Assembly (NCBI GenBank): GCA_050952845.1
Contig: JBMNLP010000001.1
Location: 1,550,001 to 1,614,000, forward strand
From: JAGVSV01 sp050952845
GTDB taxonomy: Bacteria > Bacillota > Clostridia > Christensenellales > Aristaeellaceae
Direction of reading: 5' to 3'
Length of the DNA stretch: 64,000 bases
Under the pieces are notes generated by a model. That model did no database searches. It had not been told where the DNA came from and saw nothing but the letters and a program-made list of their open reading frames with translations. Below, piece after piece: positions 10,197 to 19,133 of the stretch (positions within the stretch are counted from its first letter, which is position 1; each line of letters opens with the position of its first letter). A program made the position numbers and the translations under genes.

Positions 10197-10322
10197 ATTG
10201 TTTCCTCCTCATTGTTTTTTGGTATCAGTTCGTGCCACTTGCGCACCTGCCGGATTAACTTCTGACCGCGCCTGTTCCAAACGTTGTCAGCGTGCTGTCT
10301 GCTATCGGTGCATGGGCGATAA

Positions 10323-10697
10323 TCACTTCTTAGGCTTTTTGGCGCCGTAGAGCGAGCGGCCCTGGTTGCGCTTGGCAACCCCTGCCGTATCCAGCGCGCC
10401 GCGGATGATATGATAGCGCACGCCGGGCAAATCGCGCACACGCCCTCCGCGGATCAACACAACACTATGCTCCTGCAGATTATGGCCGATACCGGGGATA
10501 TAGCAGGTTCCCTCGTATTGATTGGTCAAACGGATTCTGGCGATTTTACGCAGCGCAGAGTTCGGCTTTTTAGGTGTTGTGGTTTTGACGCTCAGGCAAA
10601 CACCGCGCTTTTGCGGATTCCCCTGCAGGATGGGCGCGTCAGATTTGTTGACCATCCTTTTTCTTCCTTTGCGGATCAACTGATTGATCGTCGGCAT
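10323..10697 (-). CDS. rpsL: 30S ribosomal protein S12
   Basis: S12 acts in decoding accuracy and is the streptomycin target protein. The 124-residue product starts MPTINQLIRKGRKR and contains TTTPKKPNSALRKIARIRLT and RDLPGVRYHIIRG, where PGVRYH includes part of the resistance-linked loop. The start chosen is ATG 10695-10697, behind CAGGAGGTG; the frame is open further upstream but that extension is not conserved and contains the leader. At the streptomycin-linked lysine positions the sequence reads PKKPNS, the ordinary form. Confidence 0.97.
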   Translation of the reverse strand: MPTINQLIRKGRKRMVNKSDAPILQGNPQKRGVCLSVKTTTPKKPNSALRKIARIRLTNQYEGTCYIPGIGHNLQEHSVVLIRGGRVRDLPGVRYHIIRGALDTAGVAKRNQGRSLYGAKKPKK

Positions 10698-10791
10698 GGA
10701 AGCACCTCCTGATAATTGATCGGACACCTTTTCAGGGCATCCTCCTATAACATCCCCGCAACCCAAGGGAGATATATAGTCATACTTAATA

Positions 10792-10809
10792 CTTGCCATC
10801 AAAGGCAAG
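10792..10809 (-). promoter_or_regulatory. short leader hairpin of str operon
   Basis: CTTGCC and GGCAAG pair around a six-base loop inside the untranslated leader, just downstream of the -10 box. It is small, so a regulatory role is only a possibility. Confidence 0.3.
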
Positions 10810-10815
10810 CGAGTT

Positions 10816-10845
10816 ATCATATCATGAAAAACAAGACGCTGTCAA
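10816..10845 (-). promoter_or_regulatory. sigma-A promoter of the rpsL-to-rplA run
   Basis: Minus strand TTGACA (10840-10845), spacer 18, TATGAT (10816-10821). It lies about 120 bases before rpsL. The surrounding 10846-11067 is A/T-rich and holds no other gene that I can see. Confidence 0.75.
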
Positions 10846-11067
10846 CGAATTTTCGACTTGAGTTTCCGTATTGTGATATAAGGAATGGTCCAGAAACGAT
10901 GTGCGGGCATTTTATTTCCCCATGCCAAAGTGAAAAATACCGAAATTTGTCTAAATAAAGTCAAAAATAAGCAAATTTTCATGTAAAAATGAGGAACCTT
11001 TTTGGTTTTTATAGTAGAATTAATATGGACGTAAAAATCCGACTAAACAAAACCAAGGAGGCTCCTC

Positions 11068-11541
11068 ATGCGACATATTACCACAGATACTTACCAAATG
11101 AAAAGGTCCATTTTGTCTTTTGCAGGACACATCAGCCGCGGGACGTCCAAGAGCTGGCGGAAATTCATCGCGGACGTCATCTACGGCATTCTGGCATCGG
11201 GCAGCTGTATTCTATCACGTTTTGCCGATGTGCTGCGTGAAGATATCCTGAAGGTGAACACCGTTGAGCGCATGGCCCGCAAGCTGGCCGAGGACATTCC
11301 TGAGCAGGCAATCGACAATTACCTGACCATGGTAAAGGACATGGTCAGGGCAGATGGTCCTGTGTATGTAGACGACACGGATGTTATCAAGCCATACGGG
11401 AAAGCATTTGAGGCGTTGGGAACGGTGCGGGATGGGTCCTCAATCAAGAAGACCAATGAGAAAGGGTATCTGGTCACCGAGATCACTGCGTTGACCCAAC
11501 AAACATGCCAACCCATTAGCGTGCATTCCCATCTTTATTAA
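11068..11541 (+). pseudogene. IS4-like DDE transposase, truncated
   Basis: The 157 residues are the N-terminal part of a DDE transposase of the IS4-like kind found in Clostridia: MRHITTDTYQMKRSILSFAG, the ELAEDIPEQAI-like helix region, then the first catalytic aspartate in VYVDDTDVIKPYGKAFE. The protein should be more than twice as long. Coding sequence stops right after SVHSHLY, where unrelated sequence begins that leads into the IS110 element, so the IS110 copy probably inserted here. CCAAGGAGGCTCCTC precedes the ATG. No C-terminal half is seen on the other side. Confidence 0.6.
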
Positions 11542-12245
11542 TCTGCCTTTCTGCGAAAGGCACCGACGAGGTTATGAAACCGTGTCGCGCCCAACGCGTT
11601 TTTGTTGTAAGGTGGTTCTGTAGGGTCGGCACACTACAGAACCCGTAGAGGTGATTGGCGGTGCTGTATAGCGGCAACCCCGCATCTTTATTTGGTGTCG
11701 GTCATCCGTTCAGGTATCAACGAATGGCGCAAACCGTAGCCCGTAAACTTATCTCTTACAAATCGACTCGATTTTGCCGGATGACCAGTCCCTGCCGACC
11801 CTGCAATTTTTTCGGAGGTGAGTTATGTTCAAAATTCTCCGTAAAAACTGCTGTGGACTGGACGTTCACAAAACCTGGATCTTCGCCTGCATTGGCATCA
11901 CAGACCCGCACGGCATCACCCATTACAAGCAGGCGCGTTTCTCTTCCTTCACCAAGGGACTTCGGGAACTCGTCGACTGGCTTGCACTTTACTCCTGCAA
12001 AGAGGTCTGCATGGAGTCAGCCGGTAAATACTGGATTCCCGTCTTCAACATCCTGGAGAAATCCTGTCTGGTGACGCTTGCTCACCCCAAGTACACCAAA
12101 CCGCAAAAGGGCAACAAGACAGACCGCAAGGATGCCAAGTGGATTTGCGACCTGTTCATGTGTGACATGATCAAACCCAGCTTTATCCCTCCTCCTGACA
12201 TTCGACATCTGCGCGATCTCGCACGCTACCGTGTCAAACTTTGGC
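11540..12245 (+). mobile_element. IS110-family element, copy 1, incomplete
   Basis: About 285 non-coding bases precede the transposase start, then the gene runs in register with copy 2 (42441-43420) until 12242, where homology stops. From 11631 on, the two copies differ by only a few bases. The left end of copy 1 is longer than that of copy 2. The exact left tip is set by the loss of IS4-like coding at about 11540. The right end is missing. Confidence 0.6.
11612..11824 (+). ncRNA. candidate IS110 bridge RNA region, copy 1
   Basis: IS110 elements of the IS621 type encode a guide (bridge) RNA in the non-coding left end just before the recombinase. Here about 210 bases precede the ATG. They start with a perfect hairpin, GGTTCTGTAG (about 11613-11622) with CTACAGAACC (about 11633-11642), followed by several smaller potential stem-loops such as GTTCAGGTATCAACGAAT. 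The position fits a bridge RNA; the structure and the loops that would pair with target and donor were not computed. Copy 2 keeps only the right arm of the first hairpin. Confidence 0.4.
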
Positions 12246-12274
12246 GCCTTATAGGCATCATGACTGAAATCTGA
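11825..12274 (+). pseudogene. IS110 transposase, N-terminal DEDD domain only
   Basis: The 149 residues start MFKILRKNCCGLDVHKTWIF, the family start with the first catalytic aspartate (GLDVHK). CMESAGKYWIPVFNIL and KTDRKDAKWICDLF carry the other acidic residues of the RuvC-like DEDD fold. Full-length proteins are 400-450 residues with a C-terminal serine-bearing domain; here homology ends at RYRVK and the frame runs 12 codons further into unrelated sequence. Not expected to be active. TTCGGAGGTGAG is a good ribosome binding site. Confidence 0.75.
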
Positions 12275-12352
12275 ACAAAATAGTCACTGCACGGGCGTGT
12301 TTGAAGGATAAACACAAGCAGGAGCGTGTAAAATACAGAAACTCAAGCGTAG

Positions 12353-12381
12353 TTGACATTTGCACTTACTTATGTTAATCT
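12353..12381 (+). promoter_or_regulatory. sigma-A promoter of the thioredoxin-like gene
   Basis: TTGACA (12353-12358), spacer 17, TAATCT (12376-12381), about 80 bases before the start codon. It lies in the 110 bases between the broken IS110 copy and the gene. Confidence 0.75.
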
Positions 12382-12460
12382 ATTCCTAGATACACATATG
12401 GACAACAGACGGCTCAGACAATGTGTTCATATGTTGTTCGCGATGGAGGTGTGATTATAT

Positions 12461-13117
12461 TTGAAAAAGCGTTTCTGTCTCGGCATCGTTGTATTGTTTT
12501 TTAGTGTTGCGCTGTATGGCCATGCCGAAGCGCCGCTACCGGATGCCCAGCGTTTTTGCAAGGAATATGAAATTATGAACGGGCAGATGAATTGGGATGG
12601 ATCCCATGCCTATCAGATATTGGAATTGCCCGAGGACAACCCCATCGTTTATGCCAAAGCTGAAGAACTTGAAGCACTGCTATCCAACGGCACCAGCATT
12701 TTATACCTTGGCTTTCCGGAGTGTCCGTGGTGTCGTACGCTGGTGCCGATATTGTTTGAAGCTGCTGATGTAAGCACATATTCTGGAAACATCTACTATT
12801 ATGACGCGCTGCATGACCGCGACGTCCTATACCTTGGGGACAACGACGAAGTCTTGACAAAAAAAGAAGGCACCAACTTGTATCGCATGCTCGTTTCAAA
12901 GCTGGAAAATTACCTTGGTCCCTATGCAGGCTTGAATGATCCTACCATCAAGCGCATTTATTTTCCCACCACTGTTTTCATCAAAGGTGGCGATATCATT
13001 GATGTTCACATCAGCACGATAGAAGGGCAAAACGATGCTTACGAGCCGCTGAGCAATGAACAGCACAGCGCATTGCTTGCGCTGTTTGTCGAACGCATGA
13101 ACACCATGAATGAGTGA
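12461..13117 (+). CDS. secreted thioredoxin-fold protein with CPWC site
   Basis: The 218-residue protein starts with a signal peptide (MKKRFCLGIVVLFFSVALYG, cleavage near HAEA). A thioredoxin fold follows, with the redox motif CPWC at residues 88-91 (FPECPWCRTLVPIL) and a proline before a beta strand (FPTTVFIKGG, about 167-176), which is where the cis-proline belongs. It is likely an extracytoplasmic disulfide oxidoreductase of the type common in Clostridia; the partner is not known. The start is a TTG with GGAGGT ten bases upstream. It is flanked by a broken IS110 element and the mannosidase gene 112 bases downstream. Confidence 0.7.
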   Translation: MKKRFCLGIVVLFFSVALYGHAEAPLPDAQRFCKEYEIMNGQMNWDGSHAYQILELPEDNPIVYAKAEELEALLSNGTSILYLGFPECPWCRTLVPILFEAADVSTYSGNIYYYDALHDRDVLYLGDNDEVLTKKEGTNLYRMLVSKLENYLGPYAGLNDPTIKRIYFPTTVFIKGGDIIDVHISTIEGQNDAYEPLSNEQHSALLALFVERMNTMNE

Positions 13118-13229
13118 TCAATCTGTACAAGATGACGATGGCTTTTTGATGTAGAAAGTTGTTAGACTACTATGTCATGATTGCGGACAGTGCCGTATTG
13201 GTGCACTTAGCAGAAAGGCGGAACAAAAC

Positions 13230-15722
13230 ATGATCCACATGATCGGGAATGCCCACATCGACCCTGTTTGGCTTTGGCAATGGAGAGACGGCTATCAGGA
13301 AATTAAGGCATCATTTCAATCAGCGCTCGACCGAATGAATGAAACTGAGGAGTTTATCTTCACTTCAGCATGTGCAGATTACTACCGTTGGATTGAAGAG
13401 AATGCACCCTCGATGTTCGCCGAGATACGCGACCGCGTCGCCGAAGGTCGCTGGCATATTGTCGGCGGCATGTGGGTTCAGTCCGATTGCAACCTCCCCT
13501 CGGGCGAATCCTTTGCGCGCCATTTTCTGTATAGTCAACGCTATTTTAAAGAGAAATTCGGCGTCATTGCCCGTACAGGGTACAATGTCGATTCCTTTGG
13601 CCACAACCTGATGCTACCTGCCTTGCTCAGCCATGCAGGCATCACGAACTATGTGTTCATGCGGCCTGATCAACGCGAAAATCCCGACGTGCCCTATCCG
13701 CTTTTCAAATGGGTATCGCCAGACGGCTCCAGCGTCAACGCATTTCGGATTTTCGATGGATATGGCAGTTCATACGGAACAGTTGAAAAGGATATACAGC
13801 GCGCTTTGGAAATGAAAGCCAATAGGGGCTATCCTGTCATGTCGTTCTATGGCGTTGGCAACCACGGCGGCGGCCCGACAATTAAAAACCTGGCTTCCAT
13901 TAAGGAATTCCAGAAAAACAATGCCCAGGGCCATGAAGTTGTTTTCTCTGCCCCCGATACATATTTTGACGAAATAAAGAAACTCAACATCAACATCCCC
14001 GAATGGCACAACGAGTTGCAGCACCACGCCAGCGGTTGCTATTCAGCTACCTCATTGATCAAACGCCTGAACCGGCACACTGAGAATGCCTTGATCCGCT
14101 GTGAAATCCTATCTGCACTTTCACAGCAGCTGACTGGCCATGAGCACAAGCCGTTGACACAGGGCTGGTACAACCTGCTGTTTAATCAGTTCCATGATAT
14201 CCTGTGCGGTTGTTCCATCCGCGAGGCATATGAAGATGCCAAAGTCCAGCTCAACGAAGCTGCTTCCATTGCCTCCCGGGAAGAAAATGCCGCCCTGCAG
14301 AAGATCTCCTGGCGTGTAGACACGGTCCGGGGCATCCCCGGACGCCTTCGCAGCAAAGAAAGCCACTTCCGCCTCTGGGAGTTAGACGGACTCGGTACGC
14401 CCATCGTGGTTTTTAACCCGCATCCTTTTGAGACTAAAGGACCTGTTCAGGTATACGGCAGCGTAAAGTATGCAACGGACGAAAACGACAACAACATTCC
14501 TGTGCAGGTCGTGCGTGCCAGCCGCACCAACGGCCCGGATAAGTGGGACTGCCTGTTCACCGCCAAAGTGCCTCCGCTTGGTTATCGGCTGTATTGGATC
14601 TATTTGGATGAGAAAGGGAAGGAGAGCCACGGGAACGACCGCCCCATCCTGACCATTGAGGACAACTGCCCCGAAGCTATCGCTGCTTCTGGTTTAAAAA
14701 TCTCCGAAACCTCCATAGAAAACAACCGGCTTGCTGCCCGTTTCGACTGCAACACAGGCGCTCTCATCAGCCTGGTGCTTAAGGAAAGCCAGCAAGAGGT
14801 GCTCAAAGCCCCGGCGCTGCCCTATCTTGTTGATATCGAACATGTCGACATCTGGGCGCATGCAGTGTTCACCTTCGACAAACTTCGTGAAAACTTTCAA
14901 AACGCCCGCTTCCAGATCCTTGAGAGCGGTCCGGTTCGTGCAAAGCTGCGCGTAACAACCATCGCCGGCTCCTCCACCCTCGTACAGGACTATGTTCTTT
15001 ATGTTGATTCCGATCAGCTGGAGGTGGAGGTACAGCTTGATATGCAGGAAAGCTTCCGCATGCTTAAGCTGTGTTTCCCCATCAACGCCGCATCGCCCAA
15101 GGCACGCGCGGAAATTCCCTATGGCTTCATCGAACGCGAAATGGATGGCTGCGAAGAAACCGGTCACCGCTGGATGCAGGTCGGCGACGACAACGGCGGT
15201 CTGGCCATTCTCAACGACAGCAAGTACAGTTTCTCAGCCATCAATAATGAGCTGCGCCTCACCGTAGCCAACACTTCCATCTATGCCGATCACTACGGGC
15301 AGCAGCACCGCGATGATCTTTGCATCCACGCCGATATCGGCAAGCAGGAATTCCGCTATGCGCTGGTCCCCCATGCGGGATGCTGGAAGAAAGCGAATCT
15401 CTCACATCACGGCGAGCTTTTCAATCGTAAGCTTCCCTATGTCGTGGAAACCTATCATGAAGGCGATTTGCCCGCAATCTATCAGGGCTTGTCCATCAGC
15501 AGCCGGAACATCTCTGTCGGCGCATTGAAACGCGCAGAGGAAAATAACGGCTACATTCTGCGCGTCCACGAAACCATCGGCGCCGCGACCAAAGCCATTA
15601 TTGACGCACCGATGTTCAACCGCTATATGAATTTGAACTTCTCCCCCATGGAGATTAAAACCATCCTGATACCTGATGACCAGGCCATGCCGGTGCGCGA
15701 AGTGCTGTTTACAGAATGGTGA
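13230..15722 (+). CDS. alpha-mannosidase, GH38
   Basis: A zinc-dependent retaining alpha-mannosidase of 830 residues with no signal peptide, so it probably acts in the cytoplasm on imported manno-oligosaccharides. The first zinc ligands are in GNAHIDPVWLW (H9, D11); the nucleophile aspartate is D121 in GYNVDSFGHN, also a zinc ligand; the later His-His pair in LQHHASGCYSA completes the site. The middle helical domain and the C-terminal beta domains are present and length is normal for the bacterial branch. GAAAGGCGG precedes the ATG. No other glycan gene is adjacent, though glycan loci lie in the right half of the window. Confidence 0.9.
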   Translation: MIHMIGNAHIDPVWLWQWRDGYQEIKASFQSALDRMNETEEFIFTSACADYYRWIEENAPSMFAEIRDRVAEGRWHIVGGMWVQSDCNLPSGESFARHFLYSQRYFKEKFGVIARTGYNVDSFGHNLMLPALLSHAGITNYVFMRPDQRENPDVPYPLFKWVSPDGSSVNAFRIFDGYGSSYGTVEKDIQRALEMKANRGYPVMSFYGVGNHGGGPTIKNLASIKEFQKNNAQGHEVVFSAPDTYFDEIKKLNINIPEWHNELQHHASGCYSATSLIKRLNRHTENALIRCEILSALSQQLTGHEHKPLTQGWYNLLFNQFHDILCGCSIREAYEDAKVQLNEAASIASREENAALQKISWRVDTVRGIPGRLRSKESHFRLWELDGLGTPIVVFNPHPFETKGPVQVYGSVKYATDENDNNIPVQVVRASRTNGPDKWDCLFTAKVPPLGYRLYWIYLDEKGKESHGNDRPILTIEDNCPEAIAASGLKISETSIENNRLAARFDCNTGALISLVLKESQQEVLKAPALPYLVDIEHVDIWAHAVFTFDKLRENFQNARFQILESGPVRAKLRVTTIAGSSTLVQDYVLYVDSDQLEVEVQLDMQESFRMLKLCFPINAASPKARAEIPYGFIEREMDGCEETGHRWMQVGDDNGGLAILNDSKYSFSAINNELRLTVANTSIYADHYGQQHRDDLCIHADIGKQEFRYALVPHAGCWKKANLSHHGELFNRKLPYVVETYHEGDLPAIYQGLSISSRNISVGALKRAEENNGYILRVHETIGAATKAIIDAPMFNRYMNLNFSPMEIKTILIPDDQAMPVREVLFTEW

Positions 15723-15734
15723 TAGATGATATCA

Positions 15735-15806
15735 TGGAAATTCAGGCATGGATTGATGAGACATACGAACAGCAAGATGCCCTCTCCTCCGAGGATATCT
15801 TGTAAA
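15735..15806 (+). other. 23-codon open frame, possible gene remnant
   Basis: MEIQAWIDETYEQQDALSSE ending DIL and stop. The composition is protein-like and the frame is open from a GTG overlapping the mannosidase stop. No strong ribosome binding site, no family recognised. It may be the leftover of a larger gene in the 105 bases between two converging operons. Confidence 0.2.
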
Positions 15807-15827
15807 CAGGCGATCAATTTAACGATA

Positions 15828-16787
15828 CTATTTTTCTATCAACTCACCAGCCAGCGCAATTTGCTCGCTGACCAGACCGCAGATGGTTTCATACCCGGTA
15901 ACGCGCATGCCTTGCAGAGCGATGTCGCGCGTGCGCCAACCGGCAGCCAGCACATTAGCAACAGCTGCGCCCAAACACCGTGCCTCGCGCTCTAACTGCA
16001 GCGTTTCACGCAGCAGATCCTGTGCCGCGTACAGCACACCAAATGGATTCATGTCGGCTGGAAGCCCCTGCTCCGGCATAAAAACGGACTGTATCACGCG
16101 ATCTGTTGACACATATCGGTCAAAAAACACGCCGGACACACCGCTGATGGCGCTGGCGGCAGCTATTAGCAATGATGCAGCGCCGGGCTTAGCCAATACA
16201 ACGCCCAGCTGGTCAGGTTCAGCAAGCAACCGAACCAAAGCATCTTCCGTTGTATGTATCTGCCGCTCAACAGCGGCGTGCTGCGCAGCGGCGTTTTTTG
16301 TTGCCCCTACCCAAGCTTCCTTTAAATTCCCTTCAAAAGGGATTTCGCATACCGGGGTCTGTGTTTTGCCCGCGCATTTATAGGCGTAGATGGCTGCATC
16401 CCCCATGGCATCCGCCTCGTCTGATAACGGGTAAACGACGAGCCCGCTTGGCATGGCGCCAGATTTCAGCGCTGAATGGGCTGCCCAGCTTTGATCCAGC
16501 GCGAAAGGACGGCATGCCAGGCTACATCCTGTACCCCATGCAAGAGACAGCATACCTTCACCATCCTGAGTGACGACAAGCACTGCATCAGAAGCTGCGC
16601 AGGCTTCCACGGTTTCCACGGTCATGGGGGTGCCGTAGGCATCCAGAGAAGCCTGGCCCATTTTCTCATCCTTCATAAGGAAAGAATGGCCAAAAGCCAA
16701 CGCAACATCGGTCAGCAACTGCTGAACAGCCTGAACCAGCAGCCTGGACCGGGCGCTGTCCGACAACATGGTCAACCTTGCTCGCAT
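15828..16787 (-). CDS. degenerate isocitrate/isopropylmalate dehydrogenase-like protein
   Basis: Parts of the 319-residue product match the isopropylmalate dehydrogenase fold: DAYGTPMTVETVEACAASDA (residues about 49-68) is the classic strand-turn before the coenzyme site, NPFGVLYAAQDLLRET and GWRTRDIALQG resemble the C-terminal NPxAxILSAAMML and RTxDI segments. The usual GDGIGPE start, the arginine-rich substrate loop and the metal-binding aspartates are not recognisable, so normal decarboxylating activity is doubtful. It is the last gene of the GntR-fhs-Lrp-aminotransferase-CapA run, 15 bases after capA-like. Confidence 0.5.
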   Translation of the reverse strand: MRARLTMLSDSARSRLLVQAVQQLLTDVALAFGHSFLMKDEKMGQASLDAYGTPMTVETVEACAASDAVLVVTQDGEGMLSLAWGTGCSLACRPFALDQSWAAHSALKSGAMPSGLVVYPLSDEADAMGDAAIYAYKCAGKTQTPVCEIPFEGNLKEAWVGATKNAAAQHAAVERQIHTTEDALVRLLAEPDQLGVVLAKPGAASLLIAAASAISGVSGVFFDRYVSTDRVIQSVFMPEQGLPADMNPFGVLYAAQDLLRETLQLEREARCLGAAVANVLAAGWRTRDIALQGMRVTGYETICGLVSEQIALAGELIEK

Positions 16788-16802
16788 GGCGCCTCCTGGA
16801 CT

Positions 16803-17954
16803 TTATTCCCAATCGACCGGGTAGGTTGCAACCGGATTCTCAAGGTACTTGCCGTTTTTGTGCAGCGTATTGATAATGCTGTCGATATAGCGCTGCTCGG
16901 TATGCGGCGTTGGCGTAAAGTCATTATAATCAGTTTTTGAGGAGATGCGGATGGGGATAATGCGGAAAGCGGAGGACATGACCTCGCCTTCCTTGATATT
17001 GTACTTGATCTGAAAGATGAAGGAGCTCATATCGTCGGGCTTGTTGTTGCCGGAAAAGCTGAAGTTAGCCAGCGAATAGACGATATACTTGCCCTTGTAC
17101 TCCTCTATGGGGTTGATGCGGTGGCTGTGGTGGCCCAGCACCAGGTCGGCGCCGGCATCGATGGTCATCTTCGCCATGATCTGCTGGTTTTTATTGGGAT
17201 AATAATCCAGTTCTTTGCCCCAATGAAAGCTGACAATTACGAAATCATATGCTTTCTTGGCTGCGGACACTGCTGCGGGCACGGTATCAAACAGCTCCGG
17301 ATAGCGATCAAAAGTTTGGTAAGCCAGGTGCGCTACGCGAATTCCCTTGATGTCGATCACGCCAATATGCTCCGCCGTACTCCAGATGATGCCAGCTTCT
17401 TCCAGCGTTTCAATGGTGTCGCGATGTCCATCAGCGCCGTGATCCATGGCATGGTTGTTCTCAAAAGTTACTGCCTCGATACTTCCATCCAGCAGGATGT
17501 CCACATACTCCCTGGGAGCAGAAAAAACAAACTGATTATTGGTTTTATACACCGGAGCGGTCGTCAAGGTGGTTTCCAGGTTGCCAATCGTAATATCATC
17601 TGCTGACAGGATATCACGGACATTGCGCATTACAAAACTCCTGTCCCCGCCATGCCTGGCCAATTCCCTCTCAAAGATTGAGGATCGCTTGCGGACATCA
17701 CCGCCAAAGGTAATATCGCCCACAGCCGATATGATCAGTTCCACACTGCCGTCGGGCAACAGCATAACCGCCTCTCCCCCATCCTCACCGGTGGGCTCCG
17801 GCGTTGGCTCCGCGGCATCGGCGGGTGAGGTCGCTTCAGGCGGCTGCTCGGTTAAAAAATGATAGATGGATACCTCGTCATCTGCCTGTGCAAACGGCAG
17901 CCCCTGCAACAACACCATGGCAATCAACAACAAAGCGAGAAATTTTTCCATCAT
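16803..17954 (-). CDS. CapA-family secreted metallophosphatase-like protein
   Basis: A 383-residue protein with a signal peptide (MMEKFLALLLIAMVLLQGLP, cleavage near FAQA-D), a Pro/Glu/Thr-rich linker of about 35 residues, and the CapA domain: SAVGDITFGGDV (about 74-85), GNLETTL, TFENNHAMDHGADG, and GADLVLGHHSHRINPIEEYK with the conserved His pair. CapA proteins are linked to poly-gamma-glutamate export and related wall polymers; no capBCE partners are seen, so the role here is open. It starts six bases after the aminotransferase stop. Confidence 0.8.
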   Translation of the reverse strand: MMEKFLALLLIAMVLLQGLPFAQADDEVSIYHFLTEQPPEATSPADAAEPTPEPTGEDGGEAVMLLPDGSVELIISAVGDITFGGDVRKRSSIFERELARHGGDRSFVMRNVRDILSADDITIGNLETTLTTAPVYKTNNQFVFSAPREYVDILLDGSIEAVTFENNHAMDHGADGHRDTIETLEEAGIIWSTAEHIGVIDIKGIRVAHLAYQTFDRYPELFDTVPAAVSAAKKAYDFVIVSFHWGKELDYYPNKNQQIMAKMTIDAGADLVLGHHSHRINPIEEYKGKYIVYSLANFSFSGNNKPDDMSSFIFQIKYNIKEGEVMSSAFRIIPIRISSKTDYNDFTPTPHTEQRYIDSIINTLHKNGKYLENPVATYPVDWE

Positions 17955-17960
17955 ATCTCC

Positions 17961-19133
17961 CTATGCGTTCAGAAAAACGCGGATGCGTCGGAACGCTTCG
18001 GTCAGCTTGTCAATATCCGTTGCATAGCAGCACCGGATATGGCCGTCGCCGCATGCACCAAACGCGTCGCCGGGGATGCAGACAACGGATTGTTCCTTCA
18101 GCAACCGCTCGCAGAACGTCCCGCTGTCCATGCCTGTATTCTTGACAGAAGGAAAGGCATAGAAAGCGCCCCTGGGTTCAAAGCACGTCAGCCCCATGTC
18201 GGTGAACGCATTGTACATCAGGCGCCGGCGCCTGTCATAGCTGGTGCGCATCATCTCGATATCCTGGCACCCATCCTCCCTGGCACGCCGGAGAGCCTGA
18301 AGGGCTGCCACCTGAGAAGGTCTGCTCGCACACATGATGGTGTACTGATGCACTTTGGCCGGGTTTTTCAGCAGCCAGGTCGGCGCGCAGATATAACCCA
18401 GCCTGAAGCCCGTCATTGCAAAGGCTTTGCTGAACCCATTGATGGTGACCGTGCGCTCACGCATGTCGGGCAGGGAGGCGATAGCATGCTGCTTGAAACC
18501 GCCGTATACCAGCTCGGCATAGATTTCGTCGCTGATGACAATCAGGTTATGCCGCAGCACGACCTCGGCAACTTCCTCCAGCTGCTCAAGGGGCATCACG
18601 GCACCGGTGGGGTTGGCAGGATAGGCTAGCAACAGAGCCTTGGTTTTGCTCGTGATAGCCTTTTCCAGAGCCTCGGCTGTCAGCTGAAATTCGTTATCTG
18701 CCGATGTCGCAACCGGAACAGGCTTTCCGCCGGCAAACTGCACGCAGGGTGCATAGCTGACATAGCCAGGGTCCGGCACCACCACCTCATCGCCCGGCGC
18801 TAACAACCCACGCATGACGATGTCGATGGCTTCACTTGCCCCCACAGTGACTAAGATTTCACTATCCGGCGCATACGTTACATTAAAGCGCGCCTGCATA
18901 TAGTAGGCAATTTCTTCCCGCAGCTCCAGCAAGCCATAGTTGCCGGTATACTGGGTTTCGCCATCCAGCAGGCTGTTGATAACAGCATCGCGGATATGAT
19001 AGGGGGTGACAAAATCCGGCTCACCGATACCCAAGGAAATGACATCCTTGATAGTGGATGCAATATCGAAAAATCGCCGGATGCCGCTTGGTGGCACGGC
19101 TGTCACAACCGGGTTCAGCTCATGCTCGTTCAA
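17961..19133 (-). CDS. class I/II PLP-dependent aminotransferase
   Basis: The 390-residue product has the full aspartate-aminotransferase-like fold: ISLGIGEPDFVTP near the N-terminus, YTGNYGLLELREEIA, the NPTG motif in YPANPTGAV, DEIYAELVY, and the PLP lysine in SKAFAMTGFRLGY (about K230). It resembles the PatA/AspC-like group found in Firmicutes. The start is a TTG that overlaps the stop of the Lrp-type regulator gene (CCTTGA), so the two are translationally coupled. An Lrp regulator next to an aminotransferase fits amino-acid-responsive control. Confidence 0.88.
   Translation of the reverse strand: MNEHELNPVVTAVPPSGIRRFFDIASTIKDVISLGIGEPDFVTPYHIRDAVINSLLDGETQYTGNYGLLELREEIAYYMQARFNVTYAPDSEILVTVGASEAIDIVMRGLLAPGDEVVVPDPGYVSYAPCVQFAGGKPVPVATSADNEFQLTAEALEKAITSKTKALLLAYPANPTGAVMPLEQLEEVAEVVLRHNLIVISDEIYAELVYGGFKQHAIASLPDMRERTVTINGFSKAFAMTGFRLGYICAPTWLLKNPAKVHQYTIMCASRPSQVAALQALRRAREDGCQDIEMMRTSYDRRRRLMYNAFTDMGLTCFEPRGAFYAFPSVKNTGMDSGTFCERLLKEQSVVCIPGDAFGACGDGHIRCCYATDIDKLTEAFRRIRVFLNA

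Noticed and set aside
10698..10820. N-terminal extension of rpsL (41 codons)
   Set aside because: The extension contains the leader and the ribosome binding site of the normal start and does not resemble S12.
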